Assembly (NCBI GenBank): GCA_036365455.1
Contig: JAWQUS010000001.1
Location: forward strand, 23,166,001 to 23,230,000
Reading direction: 5' to 3'
DNA: 64,000 bases
From: Macrosoma leucophasiata
Taxonomy: Eukaryota; Arthropoda; Insecta; Lepidoptera; Hedylidae
In this document: positions 21,158-31,245 of the stretch, piece by piece
How the letters are laid out: every line of letters starts with the position of its first letter
Numbering within the stretch: the stretch's first letter is position 1
Notes under the pieces: model-generated
What the model was told of the DNA's origin: nothing
What the model saw: the letters and a program-made list of their open reading frames with translations, nothing else
The model's database searches: none
Program-made: the position numbers and the translations under genes

Positions 21158-22374
21158 TAAAGATTTATTAATAAGGTCCTAATACCTGGGTAGGATAAAT
21201 GAATCCCAATTAATTCTTAACGTGTGGTCAACTGAAGACGCACCAACATATGGGCCACGGGGTCACTTTAGCAAATCTATTTTTATTATTCACACCACGC
21301 ACACATGGCGGTACCCTTTGTTTGGCTAATGGCATGACCCGCAGATGGTGGGCCTACGACCAATTCTAAATTTATGGTCAATCCAGAAATATTAGTAAAT
21401 TGGGGGTCGAAATGTAAACTATTATCTTAAATACCAATTGTGACTCAAGTTTGAAAATGTGCCCAAACTATTAAGATTAGCTCTTTTATTGATGCGATTG
21501 ATGAGCTATTTGTGGTACTTTATTATTATTTATTTTTTTTATTTTTTTATTATCTGTCTCTCTTTTTTATCTTCAGAGAAATACATATTTTCACTCAAAA
21601 GAAAATCATGGTGCGCGGCATCTACAGAATTTGACAATAGACAACCCGACGCCATGTTTAAAGTTCGTGTTCACAAATTATAACAAAATACATAGGTACC
21701 TATCAAAATAATTAAAAATATACATTGTAGCGAAAACTTTGAGGAGTTTCATCCAGTGACATTATATAGGTGAACTATTCTTGAACACATCCAAAAGGCT
21801 GTAGTGGTAGCGTAAAGTCGGGCTAGCATTATATTTCAATAAGTAAACTTCGATTCAGGGCATTTCTTCGCCATTAAACTTGGGGTCAGATACTGCGTCA
21901 TCCACACCCATTCGAAATAAAAGTAATTTAGAATGCGTAATAAAATGTAAGGGATGCACAAATGTTGCATGTCCGACATTAATAGCGTACGTTGCTTTGG
22001 ACAAGCAATAAAAATATGATTAGATAAATATACCAGGATAATATTGAATGCTTTTAACAGGGGCAACTATATCCGGTACATGCAACGGTTTTAACAATAA
22101 GGTATATTGTACCAACAAATTAGATTACTAATAGAAAAAAAGGTTGAGAGCATTCCGTTGATAACCTCACGTGAGTTATACTGGGGTGGGATATGTAATT
22201 TGGAAACAATAATATTTTATTAGCATGGGAAAGTATAATAGATTAGTCTGTATTCATGAATTTAATTGCTCATTAAACTACCTTAAGGTCTAATAGTCGT
22301 AAATATTTTCAATAATTATTGTTTGTACAACATTTACACAAATATAAAATAAAGGAGTATGAATATTCTTATAA
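21158..22374. other. 1.2 kb of AT-rich DNA without a recognised feature
   Basis: T-rich tracts occur near 21,530-21,555. Only chance ORFs are present. Confidence 0.4.
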
Positions 22375-22467
22375 TTTATTTATTTATTTAACTTTAATGC
22401 ACAAATGAAGGAACTGTACATAAGGCGGACTTAACGCAACTAAGGCATTATCTACCAGTCAACCTTA
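22375..22467 (-). mobile_element. CR1-group LINE 3' end fragment
   Basis: Nearly identical to 23,673-23,780, the 3' terminus of the long LINE. CTTATAAT flanks both sides, a plausible 8-bp target duplication. About 93 bp survive. Confidence 0.75.
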
Positions 22468-22594
22468 TAATGTTGTACGATAAAAAATATTGAGCCTAAA
22501 AACTTAAAAACTCTCATCATCACTGGTGATAGAGTTCCACGGGTAGGAGCTCGAGGGCATAGGCACAACTGCATTACCTAATCTTATAATAATA

Positions 22595-22779
22595 CTAGGG
22601 GCCCGCCCCGGCTTCGCCCGCGCTGCTCTGCTCCTATTAGTCATAGCGTAATGTAAGCTATCCTATCTCTCAAGTTGGATCGAACTGCACATGGTGTGCT
22701 AATTTTATTATAATCGGTTAAGTGGTTTAGGAGTCCATTGAGGACAAACATTGTGACACGAGATTTATATATATTAAGA
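22595..22779 (-). mobile_element. Helitron-like element
   Basis: On the minus strand it begins TCTTAATATATATAAATCTCG and ends with GGGCGAAGCCGGGGCGGGCC and CCTAG. TC start, GC-rich hairpin and CTAG end. It sits inside a BMC1-like copy. Confidence 0.5.
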
Positions 22780-22787
22780 TAATAATG

Positions 22788-22985
22788 GCAACCCATTATA
22801 CGTCCCACTGCTGGGCACGAGTCTTCTCCCCTTTTTGGGCGGAGTCCTGGAGCTTACTCCACCACGCTGCTCCAATGCGGGTTGGTGGAGATACGGGTTA
22901 GTGGCCAACCCGGAAGTTTTCAAACCACCCATAAGGCCTCCGACACGACTGCTATCTATCGATAGCAACCGGGACATGCTCTACA
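22788..22985. repeat. interspersed repeat with CCCACTGCTGGGCACGAG motif
   Basis: The phrase CGTCCCACTGCTGGGCACGA is a common lepidopteran repeat word, probably a LINE 3' region. Two short ORFs on opposite strands cross it and are not convincing genes. Confidence 0.4.
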
Positions 22986-23192
22986 CAAGCCGCCTAATCT
23001 ATCTGCGGCGAAATGGGTGTTCATTGCTATCGTGTTCCGGTTAGCTGGTAATGTATGCCTCCATAATTATCTATCACAGAGCACAGAGAACACTTTAGGT
23101 CTCAGGGGTGGCATCGCATCTGCATTTCGACCTCTGGTTTTTGTGTAGATGTTTGTATGCTCTAGTTATCACTTAACATCTATGTGAGCTGT

Positions 23193-23466
23193 ATGCTATT
23201 TTTTTATGTAATGGAAGTGGCCAACAAGCAAGCAGTTCACATCGATGTTAAGTGATCACTGCAGCCTATACATACACACAAAGACCAAGGTCAAAATACA
23301 GATGCGTTACCACTCCTGAGGCCTGAGGTGTTATGCCTCAGTGCCGGAAATTACAGATCCGTACATTTTCACCTGACCGGAACACTATTGTGCGAAAGAC
23401 TACCATTTAGCGGCAAGTATATTAGGTAATGCGGTAGTGCCTACGCCCGCGAGCTCCGTCACTGGA
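23193..23466 (-). mobile_element. BMC1-like LINE 3' unit, inverted next to the split copy
   Basis: Full-length minus orientation apart from the last bases of its 5' end. It follows the split plus-strand copy directly, giving a head-on pair that could form a hairpin. Confidence 0.8.
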
Positions 23467-23561
23467 AAATCTAATCTACACAGATGTCTTTAAGCTCCAG
23501 TCATAACTTAACATCTATGTGAATTGTATGCTTATTTGCCATCTCCGTTACATAAAAAAAT
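23467..23561 (+). mobile_element. BMC1-like LINE 3' fragment
   Basis: The last ~90 bp of a unit, ending CCATCTCCGTTACATAAAAA. Its ACATCTATGTGAATTGTATG word matches the subfamily of the split copy, so it may be that copy's displaced tail. Confidence 0.65.
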
Positions 23562-23672
23562 AACTATTTTCGTATCCTTAAAGGTACAGTAGGTATCATA
23601 CATTTTTCGACTTATTGCAATAAACAACAAACAAAAGGAGATGTTGCAAAAATGTATGGACCTCTGGCCATG

Positions 23673-23706
<34 letters not shown>

Positions 23707-24003
23707 ATGCACAAATGAAGGAACTGTACATAAGGCGGACTTAACGCAACTAAGGCATTATCTACCAGTCAACCTTTGGGTAGAAAAGAGATCAACGAAA
23801 TGGGTGCTATAAATTAAAAGCTATATTATGTAATATTATTAAATCTATAACAACATTACAACAAAGTTAAAAGTATATAAACTTACAATTATCAATACAT
23901 ATATGCCATGAATATATATATAACATAAAATAACAATGTTTAATACATAGATATGTATATAAATATATACAATATATATAAAATAATATAATAACCTACA
24001 TTA

Positions 24004-24041
<38 letters not shown>

Positions 24042-24107
24042 TAAACATGATAGCACAATGGTTAAGATGATTTATAAGCAAAAAAAAAAATTAAATTATT
24101 TCAGATG

Positions 24108-27032
24108 TCAGGACGGTGCATCCCGGAAGAATTTTTGTAAATTACGTTTGAATATAAATTTACTCGGAGCTTTTTTAACATTGAAAGGTAGCATGTTCCA
24201 GAGCTTGATAGCTGTAACAGCGAAAGAGTTAGACATGAAACCGGTACGGTGAGAAGGGACTGCTAGAATGAGATTTTCAGAAGAACGAAGGTTGAGGTCA
24301 TGGGAATTGCCGAGATAGTTAAATTTACACTTAAGATAATGGGGAGACAGTGGATCGTAAAGAATGGAGAAAAGTAAACAAAGGATTCTAATGGATCTTC
24401 TCTGACGAATAGGAAGCCAATTGAGTTTGGCGCGGTAAGAAGAAATGTGATCGAATTTACGGAGCCCGTAAATAAATCTGATGCAATTATTAAGGATACG
24501 GTCCAATTTGTCTAGAAGTTGTTGAGATACATCGGAGTAACAAACATCTCCATAATCAATGACTGGAAGGACAAGCGATTGTACTAAGAGGAGTTTTGTT
24601 TTGCGCGGCAGAAAATTCTTAAACCTATACAGAGAACGCAGTGTGGCAGTGGTATTCTTACAAATATTATTAACCTGGCTGTTCCAGTTAAGAGTAGCGT
24701 CTAAGTATATACCTAAATCCTTAACATTATCAGATATAGAAATTTGGTTATTATCAAAAAACAGCGGAGAAATATCATTTAGGTTAAGTTTACTCGTATG
24801 ATACGGACTTCCTAAGATAATTGCTTGGCATTTGCTGGTGTTCACAGAGATACCAAATTTATGACACCAAGTAGAGAGAGCTGTAAGGTCAGCATTCAAC
24901 ATGCTAATGGCATGATTAATATCATCAAAATGAGAATGAGCATAAATCTGTAAATCATCAGCATATAAATGGTAAGAGCAGTTGAGATTATGAGTAACTG
25001 AGTTTATAAAAAGTGAAAATAACAGAGGAGAGATAATACCGCCTTGTGGCACGCCAGTGAAGAGGTCACACCAATCGGATAATTCTCGATCGACGCGGAC
25101 CGCCTGCTGACGACCATGAAGATAGGAGGAAAACCATTCCTGGACTAACGACGAGGTTCCAACTTTTGAAAGAATAGCAACCAAAATGTCGTAGTCTACG
25201 GTATTGAATGCGTTGGTGAAATCAATAAGAACAAGAACGGTTAATTGGGTGCAATCCATACCGGACCTGACATCTTCGATTACCTTGAGGAGAGCTGTCG
25301 ACGTGCTATGGCCGGGTCTAAAACCAGATTGAAAGGGAGAAATTAAATTATGTTTGAGAATATATTTACTTAATTGGGAATGTACCACGACCTCTAAAAT
25401 CTTGGACATAAATGGTAATATGGAAATAGGTCTAAAATGGTTGATTAAAGTGGGGTTGGTAATTTTTGGGACTGGCGTTATAAATGCTTTCCGCCAAATA
25501 AGTGGAAAGGTACCACTGTCCAAAGAGAAATTAATAATGTGGGTAAGGGAAGGTAAAATGAAGTTAAACAAAGGAAATAACATAGCACGACCGATTCCAT
25601 CACAGCCAACCGCTTTAGATTTGAGTGAGTTGAAAATCTTTGATACCTCGTCAATAGTCACAGGAGAGAAAGAAAAAATATTATTAGTGAAATTTGGTAT
25701 GGAAGCAAGGTAACGAAGAGTTTCATATTTGATATTTTGATTTAGAGGGGAAGCTTTAACAAAGTGGTTGTTCAAGTCATTGATGGAAAAATTTAAAGAG
25801 GAAATATTTAAGGATGATTTAGAAAACCCGATTGATTTCAAAAACTTCCATACATCGGCTGGTGAAGAAAACATAACATTATCATGGATAAAACGGCGTT
25901 TAGCTGCCCTTACCATTTGATTGCATCGGTTTCTTGCCCGCTTATACAAACTCCAATTTTCCTCACTACGTTCCCTTCTATAGGCCCGGAAGGTTCGATC
26001 ACGACGTGACATTGCCATCCGTACAGCCCTGGTAATCCAGGGAGCTGGAGGGCGTTTGATACGGACAGCGCGAAGTGGAGCATGAGTATCATATAATTTA
26101 GAAATAGCGTTATTGAGAAAAGAAACTTTATCATCAACTGTAGCCTCCAACTCTATTTGTGCCCACTCCACAGACAACGCGTCAGATGCTAATTTTTCCA
26201 AATCCATCCTAGCAAAATCGCGTAAGTACACAATTGGCGGCTGAATCTTAGGAGGCTTGATATTGTAAGAAAGATATAAAAGGTCATGCCTCGAAAGACC
26301 CGGTGCTGCAAATTGACCAAAATTCAAAACTTTATCACATGAGGCTGTCAAGATGAGGTCAAGCCAAGAGTCATCGGAATCAAAATTGTGATGTGTTGGA
26401 TTCAGATTGAGCAAACTTAAATCCGACGACTCCAGGATCGCCATCAACATACGAGAGCGAGTATTGAGCTTCAACACATCAGTATTGAAGTCGCCCATTA
26501 ATATAAGATGTTTGTACTCCGATGAAAGAGACATAAACAGACTTTCTAAGGAAGAAAAATAATCAATGGTGGGGGGACAATAGAAGACTCCGAGAACAGC
26601 TTTAACACCTTTCACTGTTATTTCAATACAAAGATATTCAGGATTCCCTGCATAAAGAGGAGAAGAAGATGTAAGAATTTTAAATGGTATGTTACTACGC
26701 AAATAGATAGCAACACCCCCGGCTCTTTTACCTATGCGATCATTGCGAATAAGGATAAAATCTGGCAAGCTGAAAGAAACAGATGGAAGTTCAGGTTTGA
26801 GCCAACTTTCTGAGATAAGAATTGCATGGACCGAAACGTCAGCAAAGATATTCAAAAGCTCCGAATGATGTTGGGCGATGCTTTGAGCATTAATATGACA
26901 AATATTTAAACTACTTGGATGGTGCATCAGTTTTTCATTTAACATATGGTTCAGAGAAAAGGTTTCGTCAAAGGATGAACAAGAAATGGAGGAACTATCA
27001 TGTGCTGAGTAGAAGTTTTCATCGTCAGACAT
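24108..27032 (-). CDS. LINE ORF2: endonuclease and reverse transcriptase
   Basis: A 974-residue protein that nicks target DNA and copies the LINE RNA at the nick (target-primed reverse transcription). Residues ~44-260 are an AP-like endonuclease: HINAQSI (46-52), the Glu of ISESWL, GDFNTD (180-185) and SRHD (247-250). Residues ~515-790 are the reverse transcriptase: PVPK, FRPISILP, FQSGFRPGHST, a VLIDFTNAFN motif, GVPQGG (660-665) and the catalytic YADD at 690-693. The C-terminus carries LNWLPIRQRR and RTGFMSNSFAVTAIKLWN, typical of the CR1/L2/Kiri group. The start chosen is Met at 27,032 (MSDDENFYS); the frame is open to 27,161, but that extension is low-complexity and hydrophobic. There are no frameshifts or stops, and all catalytic residues seen are intact. 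Confidence 0.92.
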   Translation of the reverse strand: MSDDENFYSAHDSSSISCSSFDETFSLNHMLNEKLMHHPSSLNICHINAQSIAQHHSELLNIFADVSVHAILISESWLKPELPSVSFSLPDFILIRNDRIGKRAGGVAIYLRSNIPFKILTSSSPLYAGNPEYLCIEITVKGVKAVLGVFYCPPTIDYFSSLESLFMSLSSEYKHLILMGDFNTDVLKLNTRSRMLMAILESSDLSLLNLNPTHHNFDSDDSWLDLILTASCDKVLNFGQFAAPGLSRHDLLYLSYNIKPPKIQPPIVYLRDFARMDLEKLASDALSVEWAQIELEATVDDKVSFLNNAISKLYDTHAPLRAVRIKRPPAPWITRAVRMAMSRRDRTFRAYRRERSEENWSLYKRARNRCNQMVRAAKRRFIHDNVMFSSPADVWKFLKSIGFSKSSLNISSLNFSINDLNNHFVKASPLNQNIKYETLRYLASIPNFTNNIFSFSPVTIDEVSKIFNSLKSKAVGCDGIGRAMLFPLFNFILPSLTHIINFSLDSGTFPLIWRKAFITPVPKITNPTLINHFRPISILPFMSKILEVVVHSQLSKYILKHNLISPFQSGFRPGHSTSTALLKVIEDVRSGMDCTQLTVLVLIDFTNAFNTVDYDILVAILSKVGTSSLVQEWFSSYLHGRQQAVRVDRELSDWCDLFTGVPQGGIISPLLFSLFINSVTHNLNCSYHLYADDLQIYAHSHFDDINHAISMLNADLTALSTWCHKFGISVNTSKCQAIILGSPYHTSKLNLNDISPLFFDNNQISISDNVKDLGIYLDATLNWNSQVNNICKNTTATLRSLYRFKNFLPRKTKLLLVQSLVLPVIDYGDVCYSDVSQQLLDKLDRILNNCIRFIYGLRKFDHISSYRAKLNWLPIRQRRSIRILCLLFSILYDPLSPHYLKCKFNYLGNSHDLNLRSSENLILAVPSHRTGFMSNSFAVTAIKLWNMLPFNVKKAPSKFIFKRNLQKFFRDAPS

Positions 27033-27161
27033 CGAACTATATAATACAAATAAAGATAATATGAATAATAGATAAATGGCAGAAATAACCTGCAATATAT
27101 ATATATAGAAATATAATATGTACCAGTATAGGTATATAAATAATAATAAAAAAAAAAACAT

Positions 27162-28007
27162 ATCACAACCTGCCGGTCGACTGTTAACATGCGACTAAAC
27201 AAAAAAAAAAAACACAGGAAAAATATAGAAAGAAAAGGAAAACATACAGTAGGTATACAAATAAAAAAAAAAATCAACAACAGTTCGGATGACGAAGAAA
27301 AACATTAGACAATTGGGCCTGGTAAGAGCAATTGGGTCCCACAAATCTGCATGTTCAGTAAATAGTCGATAAATTAAAACCTATTATGTGTTTTAAGTGT
27401 AGAAGAAAAAGACGACATGTTTGCTGACTGTCACATGAATTATGCTGAATGAAAAGAATGTTAATCGATTACTGGAACCCGGACGATTTAAGAACCTCCA
27501 CCTTTTTCGAAGTCAGTTAAAAAAGAAACATTTAAGTTTAATATACGCGAGATAAATCCCTAAAAATAGTTTTATTTCTAACGTTTGTATACTACGGGAT
27601 CTATAGCAGATAGCGGCAATGACGAGAAGGTACCTAAGTTTGTTTAGGTCGAGATTGCATACATTACGAGTAATTAAGACATTAACCAGTTACTAATTTT
27701 GTGCTGACTGGGTTACTTAATTCAGGAGAATCCAATTGCTCCAAACATACCCATTATTTAAAAAAAAAAGTGACAAGCATTTGACAATTGCTATGCTATG
27801 ACAATCATTTTGACAATTATGTAAACAACACAGAGTGAATAAAAAGGAAGTTGCCTAAAAAAGAAACAAATAATCGTGTGGGTACTTAAGACAAACACAG
27901 ATCGACATCCGTACTGGTGGCGGATGGGTTCATTAATAATAGGTCTAAAAGTAAATTACCGAGGACAGCCAACAACAATCAACAGTCACAAATTACATGG
28001 CACACTT
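27162..28007. other. inter-ORF segment of the CR1-group LINE
   Basis: Holds A-runs near ORF2 and AT-rich sequence without a frame of its own. AGCAATTGG near 27,328 and CCAATTGCT near 27,733 form a weak inverted pair, so part of it may be a small insertion. Not resolved. Confidence 0.35.
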
Positions 28008-28772
28008 TCATTTTCTTGTCTTCTCACGCTTCGACCTGGTAGCCGCGAGAGTTGTCGGTGCCTTACCCTGCGAGGATTCAGCTCTAGCAACGGGCTCCAT
28101 CAGATCATCTGTAGATTTTCCGTGTTCCGCAGCGAGCGTGATGAGATCGTCATAGTTAACAACTCGATGCCGCTTGCCGCCAGGAAGCTTGATAGAAATA
28201 GTACCGTCAAGTGTCCAAACATTGCCCATCCCAAAAAGTTTCCGAGCCATCGAGAAAGTAGTTTGACGCTGCTTAGTCAGAAATTCCGAGAGAACAAATT
28301 TAGTGCCCTTAAGTTTTGTCTTGGAATTCCAGACCACTCCCTTCAGGGCACTATCAGTGAACCGCATAAGAATAGGTCTTATACGGCCCTCGATATGAGT
28401 GCCCAAACGATGACATGCAACAAGAGAAGATGGATTAAAGTTATTGAGACCAAGATGTTTGGTGAAAATAGAAGACACTGTAGATGTGGCATTCTCATCG
28501 GGACTTTCAGGAACTCCCCCAAGCAGCAAAAACTTCCTGCGATGCCGCATTTCAATTATATCTATGCTCCTGCAAAGGCCTGTAATTTGTTGCTGCACCA
28601 TATTAAGTACAGACCACACATGTTCTTTGAACACACCGAAGTCCCTGCTTAGCGAAGCGAGATCTGGACTTGGTGCAGTTGTCTTCAAGTGAGCTTCGAA
28701 TTCTGCCATCCGCTGGTTTAGGGCAGCCATAGCAATTTTCTGTATCTCAGCTACGTGCTCAATAGTGGCCAT
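28008..28772 (-). CDS. LINE ORF1: nucleic-acid-binding protein
   Basis: 254 residues starting MATIEHVAEIQKIA. ORF1 proteins coat the LINE RNA and act as chaperones. The N-terminal ~70 residues look helical and could form a coiled coil. Residues ~78-180 (RRKFLLLGGVPES...VACHRLG...RPILMRF...KGTKFVLSEFLTKQR) match the RRM-like plus C-terminal domain layout of L1-type ORF1 proteins. A basic tail ends SKREKTRK. No CCHC knuckles are visible. It shares strand and element with ORF2 but is separated from it by ~975 bp, longer than usual for two-ORF LINEs. ORFs on the plus strand here are shadows. Confidence 0.8.
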   Translation of the reverse strand: MATIEHVAEIQKIAMAALNQRMAEFEAHLKTTAPSPDLASLSRDFGVFKEHVWSVLNMVQQQITGLCRSIDIIEMRHRRKFLLLGGVPESPDENATSTVSSIFTKHLGLNNFNPSSLVACHRLGTHIEGRIRPILMRFTDSALKGVVWNSKTKLKGTKFVLSEFLTKQRQTTFSMARKLFGMGNVWTLDGTISIKLPGGKRHRVVNYDDLITLAAEHGKSTDDLMEPVARAESSQGKAPTTLAATRSKREKTRK

Positions 28773-29471
28773 CTTCTAAATCAAGGACCTTGTGCGCCCA
28801 AAGTTTTGAGTGTTGTGAAGTGATGTAGATAGGTCGCCGGCAGGTAAGTGCAATATATACACTAGGACATGGATCACAAGGCTATCTTCAAATTATATTG
28901 TGATATGAACACTATCATATAATTTAAGTGTTTAATTGAACTATAAATCACTTGCAAAACAATTTTAAATAAATTATAAGTTGAAGCACATGTGAACTTA
29001 TTTTTTGCAGCTACCCGAAAAAAAGTATTGTACACAATATAATTAAACAGGCAAAATCAAAATAAAAACTTTTTTACTGCATATTTTCATTTATTTAGCT
29101 TTGTTTGCAGTTACAAAACATTATTAGCGGTTAGAATTGCAACTCAAAACCAACATGGCGAATATGGCGGGCGATGTCATTTTGACATTTTCATTTTTTA
29201 AATTGTATTTTAAATAAATAGTACTTGGAGAAAAAAGTAATATTTCCAATTATTTTCTAAATACTATCGAAATCGATTGATCCCAAGTGTCGGCTGTATC
29301 GCCGCCATGCTTAAAATAGTTGAAAATGATAAAATCATTTGAATTAAATGTGGTTGTAACTCTAAAATATATTCTTGAATAAATTAATTGTATTTTTCTC
29401 GGATTCTTCTTTAATTTACCCATTTTTTGAGGACATGTACTAACCAGAGCCGAGCTCGCAACATCTCCTTT

Positions 29472-29783
29472 ATTGCAATAAAATAGTTACAGTAACTTTC
29501 CAACTAAACAGGCTAAATGCAATCAGAATTTTAAACAAACTAGGTATGTGCGGAGAAATCTTAAATGGTTACATGGTTATGTTATTTATAGTTAATTATA
29601 TATTTTTTACTATGAACTCCATTAAAGTAATGCTTTTAAATGTGATATATTTATGTCGATTAACTTGCCTTGCATACGCAACGATAGGAAATTATGCCAT
29701 ATTTCTAGATTCCTAGAACTACTTTCCTTTATAGATGGGCATGGAGTGCGGAGTTAAGAAACAACGCAAAAAACACTAGATTC
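29472..29783. other. AT-rich spacer
   Basis: No feature recognised between the split DNA element and the RTE-type LINE. Confidence 0.4.
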
Positions 29784-29795
29784 GTTCCAGTAAGT

Positions 29796-30276
29796 ATGTA
29801 TGTATGTATGTATCTTCACGCCAGGTCCCTAACGGGGTAGGCAGAGAGTGTAGAGCGCCAGACATCCCGGTTCTGACAAACCTCTCGTGCCTCGTCTACC
29901 TTCATCATTCTCTTCATACATGCACGCCGATTCCTAAGACTTTTGACCCCACCATCAGACAGAACTCGACCTATTTGGTCATGGTAGGTCAGCCTTGGTC
30001 TTCCTGGGCCTCTGCAACCATCCACATTCGCATTGTATATCTGTTTAGTCATTCGCTCATTCGACATTCTTTCTATGTGCCCGAACCATCGGAGCACGCC
30101 TTTTTTCATTTTTACACCGATACTATCATTCACACAAAGTCTCTTTCTTACATCTTCATTACGGACGCGATCGGTGAGTGATACACCGCAGATCTTGCGC
30201 AAAGATCTCATCTCGACCGCGTTCAACTTACTTTCATGCTCTTTCCTGCATACCCAGCTCTCGCTTCCATATAAAA
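29796..30276 (-). mobile_element. 5'-truncated RTE-type LINE with 12-bp target duplication
   Basis: Perfect duplication GTTCCAGTAAGT at 29,784-29,795 and 30,277-30,288. On the minus strand a C-terminal coding piece is followed by an (ATAC)n tail. The last coding words, CTCTGCCTACCCC and GGCGTGAAG, are the same as the 3' end of SINE family S1. Confidence 0.88.
29816..30276 (-). pseudogene. RTE-type reverse transcriptase, C-terminal piece
   Basis: The reading frame is open from the truncation point: LLYGSESWVCRKEHESKLN, then VEMRSLRKICGVSLTDRVRN, LRWFGHIERMS, RGPGRPRLTY, RRACMKRMMKVDEAREVC and the end SAYPVRDLA-stop. This block follows the RT domain in many lepidopteran RTE-like elements. An internal Met at 30,226 gives a 136-codon ORF, but it is not a genuine start. 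The endonuclease and catalytic YADD are missing, so it has no activity. The frame is intact where present, pointing to a fairly recent insertion. Confidence 0.82.
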
Positions 30277-30288
30277 GTTCCAGTAAGT

Positions 30289-30870
30289 GATTTCAAAATC
30301 ATTAATACTCTGTTTAGTTCTTTTTTATGTTTATAATAATCAGGTTATTGAAATGAGAGATTCAAATTGTACTATGAACTTTTAAACAGTTATTATGTAT
30401 CTTACACAGTTAATTGTATATTATATTTAGAACAGTTACCTATACGCACATGCATTTTTGGCATTTCAAAGGATTCACGACATAGTAATAAAACTAGCTG
30501 ACTTTAAGCATAAAGAAATGCAAAGAGATTATGATATTTGGGCAGAAGAAAGTTTTAACTCAAGGAAAATCATTTTGAAATTCCAGAAGTCGCAGGTTGA
30601 AATCCCTCTTTATTTTAAATTTTGCCAACCTGCGCCTTTGTTTTTGTATAAATCTAACATACCTTCCCAACCATAATCTTTAAATATAATTAGCTTCTAA
30701 CAACAGCACAATCTGGTATTTTACGCTTTCAGAAAATAATTTACGAGCGATCCAAAAATAGTGTAACACAAAGATTGACGTGCACTAATTTTGTACGTAT
30801 TTGGTGGCGTTTTGAACAATCACACCCTGTACACATTCATATAGTAGGGTGACATAACATTTAAGTGATT
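30289..30870. other. AT-rich DNA, nothing recognised
   Basis: A 72-codon ORF at 30,458-30,676 (+) shows no recognisable domain and no splice context. I do not call it a gene. Its end GTTGAAAT abuts the next element's left duplication. Confidence 0.35.
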
Positions 30871-30878
30871 GTTGAAAT

Positions 30879-31205
30879 CATAGAGCAACATGGGCCACCG
30901 GCCGCGGCGGACGGGAGGCACAATGTACATTTGTATCTATTTACTGTGCGGGAGGGGAGTAGTCATAGCGTTTATTACCGATGCAATACAGTCTCTCATT
31001 TTCTGCGGGGGAAATGCGTGCGACACACACACACACTACAAAAATCGTCTTTTACTACGAAACTAACACCTTGACTTTAAAAAAATACAGAAACAATTTC
31101 ACGCACACATTTAAACATAGGCGGCAGGTATAGGCCGATTTGGGCTTGTACTTTGACAGAGGGGAAAGCCTGTATATGGCTACCCCCCTCCGGTGTTGCT
31201 CTATG
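30879..31205. mobile_element. hAT-type MITE, family H1
   Basis: Same family as 14,957-15,248 but internally inverted. CATAGAGCAACA / TGTTGCTCTATG ends and a perfect 8-bp duplication, GTTGAAAT, at 30,871-30,878 and 31,206-31,213. It carries a (CA)n tract near 31,025. Non-coding. Confidence 0.88.
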
Positions 31206-31245
31206 GTTGAAATAATAGGATATCTGCTGCTAAAGAGATTATCAT

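Larger units (their letters stand above)
22521..23195 (+). mobile_element. BMC1-like LINE 3' unit split by other repeats
   Basis: The 5' part is at 22,521-22,588 and the 3' part at 22,986-23,195. CCTAATCT occurs at both break points. Between them lie a Helitron-like element and another repeat. The very last bases of the unit are replaced by the next, inverted copy. Confidence 0.65.
23673..29025 (-). mobile_element. near-complete CR1-group LINE (5.35 kb)
   Basis: Limits are set by comparison with the uninterrupted host element at 2.1-2.7 kb. On the minus strand the order is a 5' region, ORF1 (28,772-28,008), a ~0.98-kb inter-ORF segment, ORF2 (27,032-24,108), a 3' UTR with a (TA)n tract, the GGTTGACTGGTAGA terminus and an (AAATAAAT)n tail. 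At least three other 3' fragments of the family lie in the window. No clear target duplication was seen. With both ORFs open it looks recently active. Confidence 0.82.
23634..29471 (-). mobile_element. 610-bp non-autonomous DNA element split by a LINE
   Basis: The left piece 23,634-23,672 and right piece 29,026-29,471 join to give the complement of the intact copy at 2,112-2,721. Both ends carry the AAAGGAGATGTTGC inverted repeat. TTATTGCAATAAA lies next to both outer ends and may be the target duplication, although the left one is offset by a few bases. Confidence 0.7.

Noticed and set aside
24108..27280. Plus-strand and secondary minus-strand ORFs inside the LINE ORF2 region, e.g. 25,354-25,713 (+) and 26,951-27,280 (-)
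   Set aside because: They lie over the intact endonuclease-RT frame or its low-complexity leader and have no domains; they are shadows.
27876..28692. 258- and 82-codon plus-strand ORFs opposite LINE ORF1
   Set aside because: They are antisense to a recognisable ORF1 protein and show no domain of their own.
29816..30226. 136-residue minus-strand ORF as a separate host gene
   Set aside because: It is the C-terminal end of an RTE-type LINE bounded by a 12-bp target duplication.
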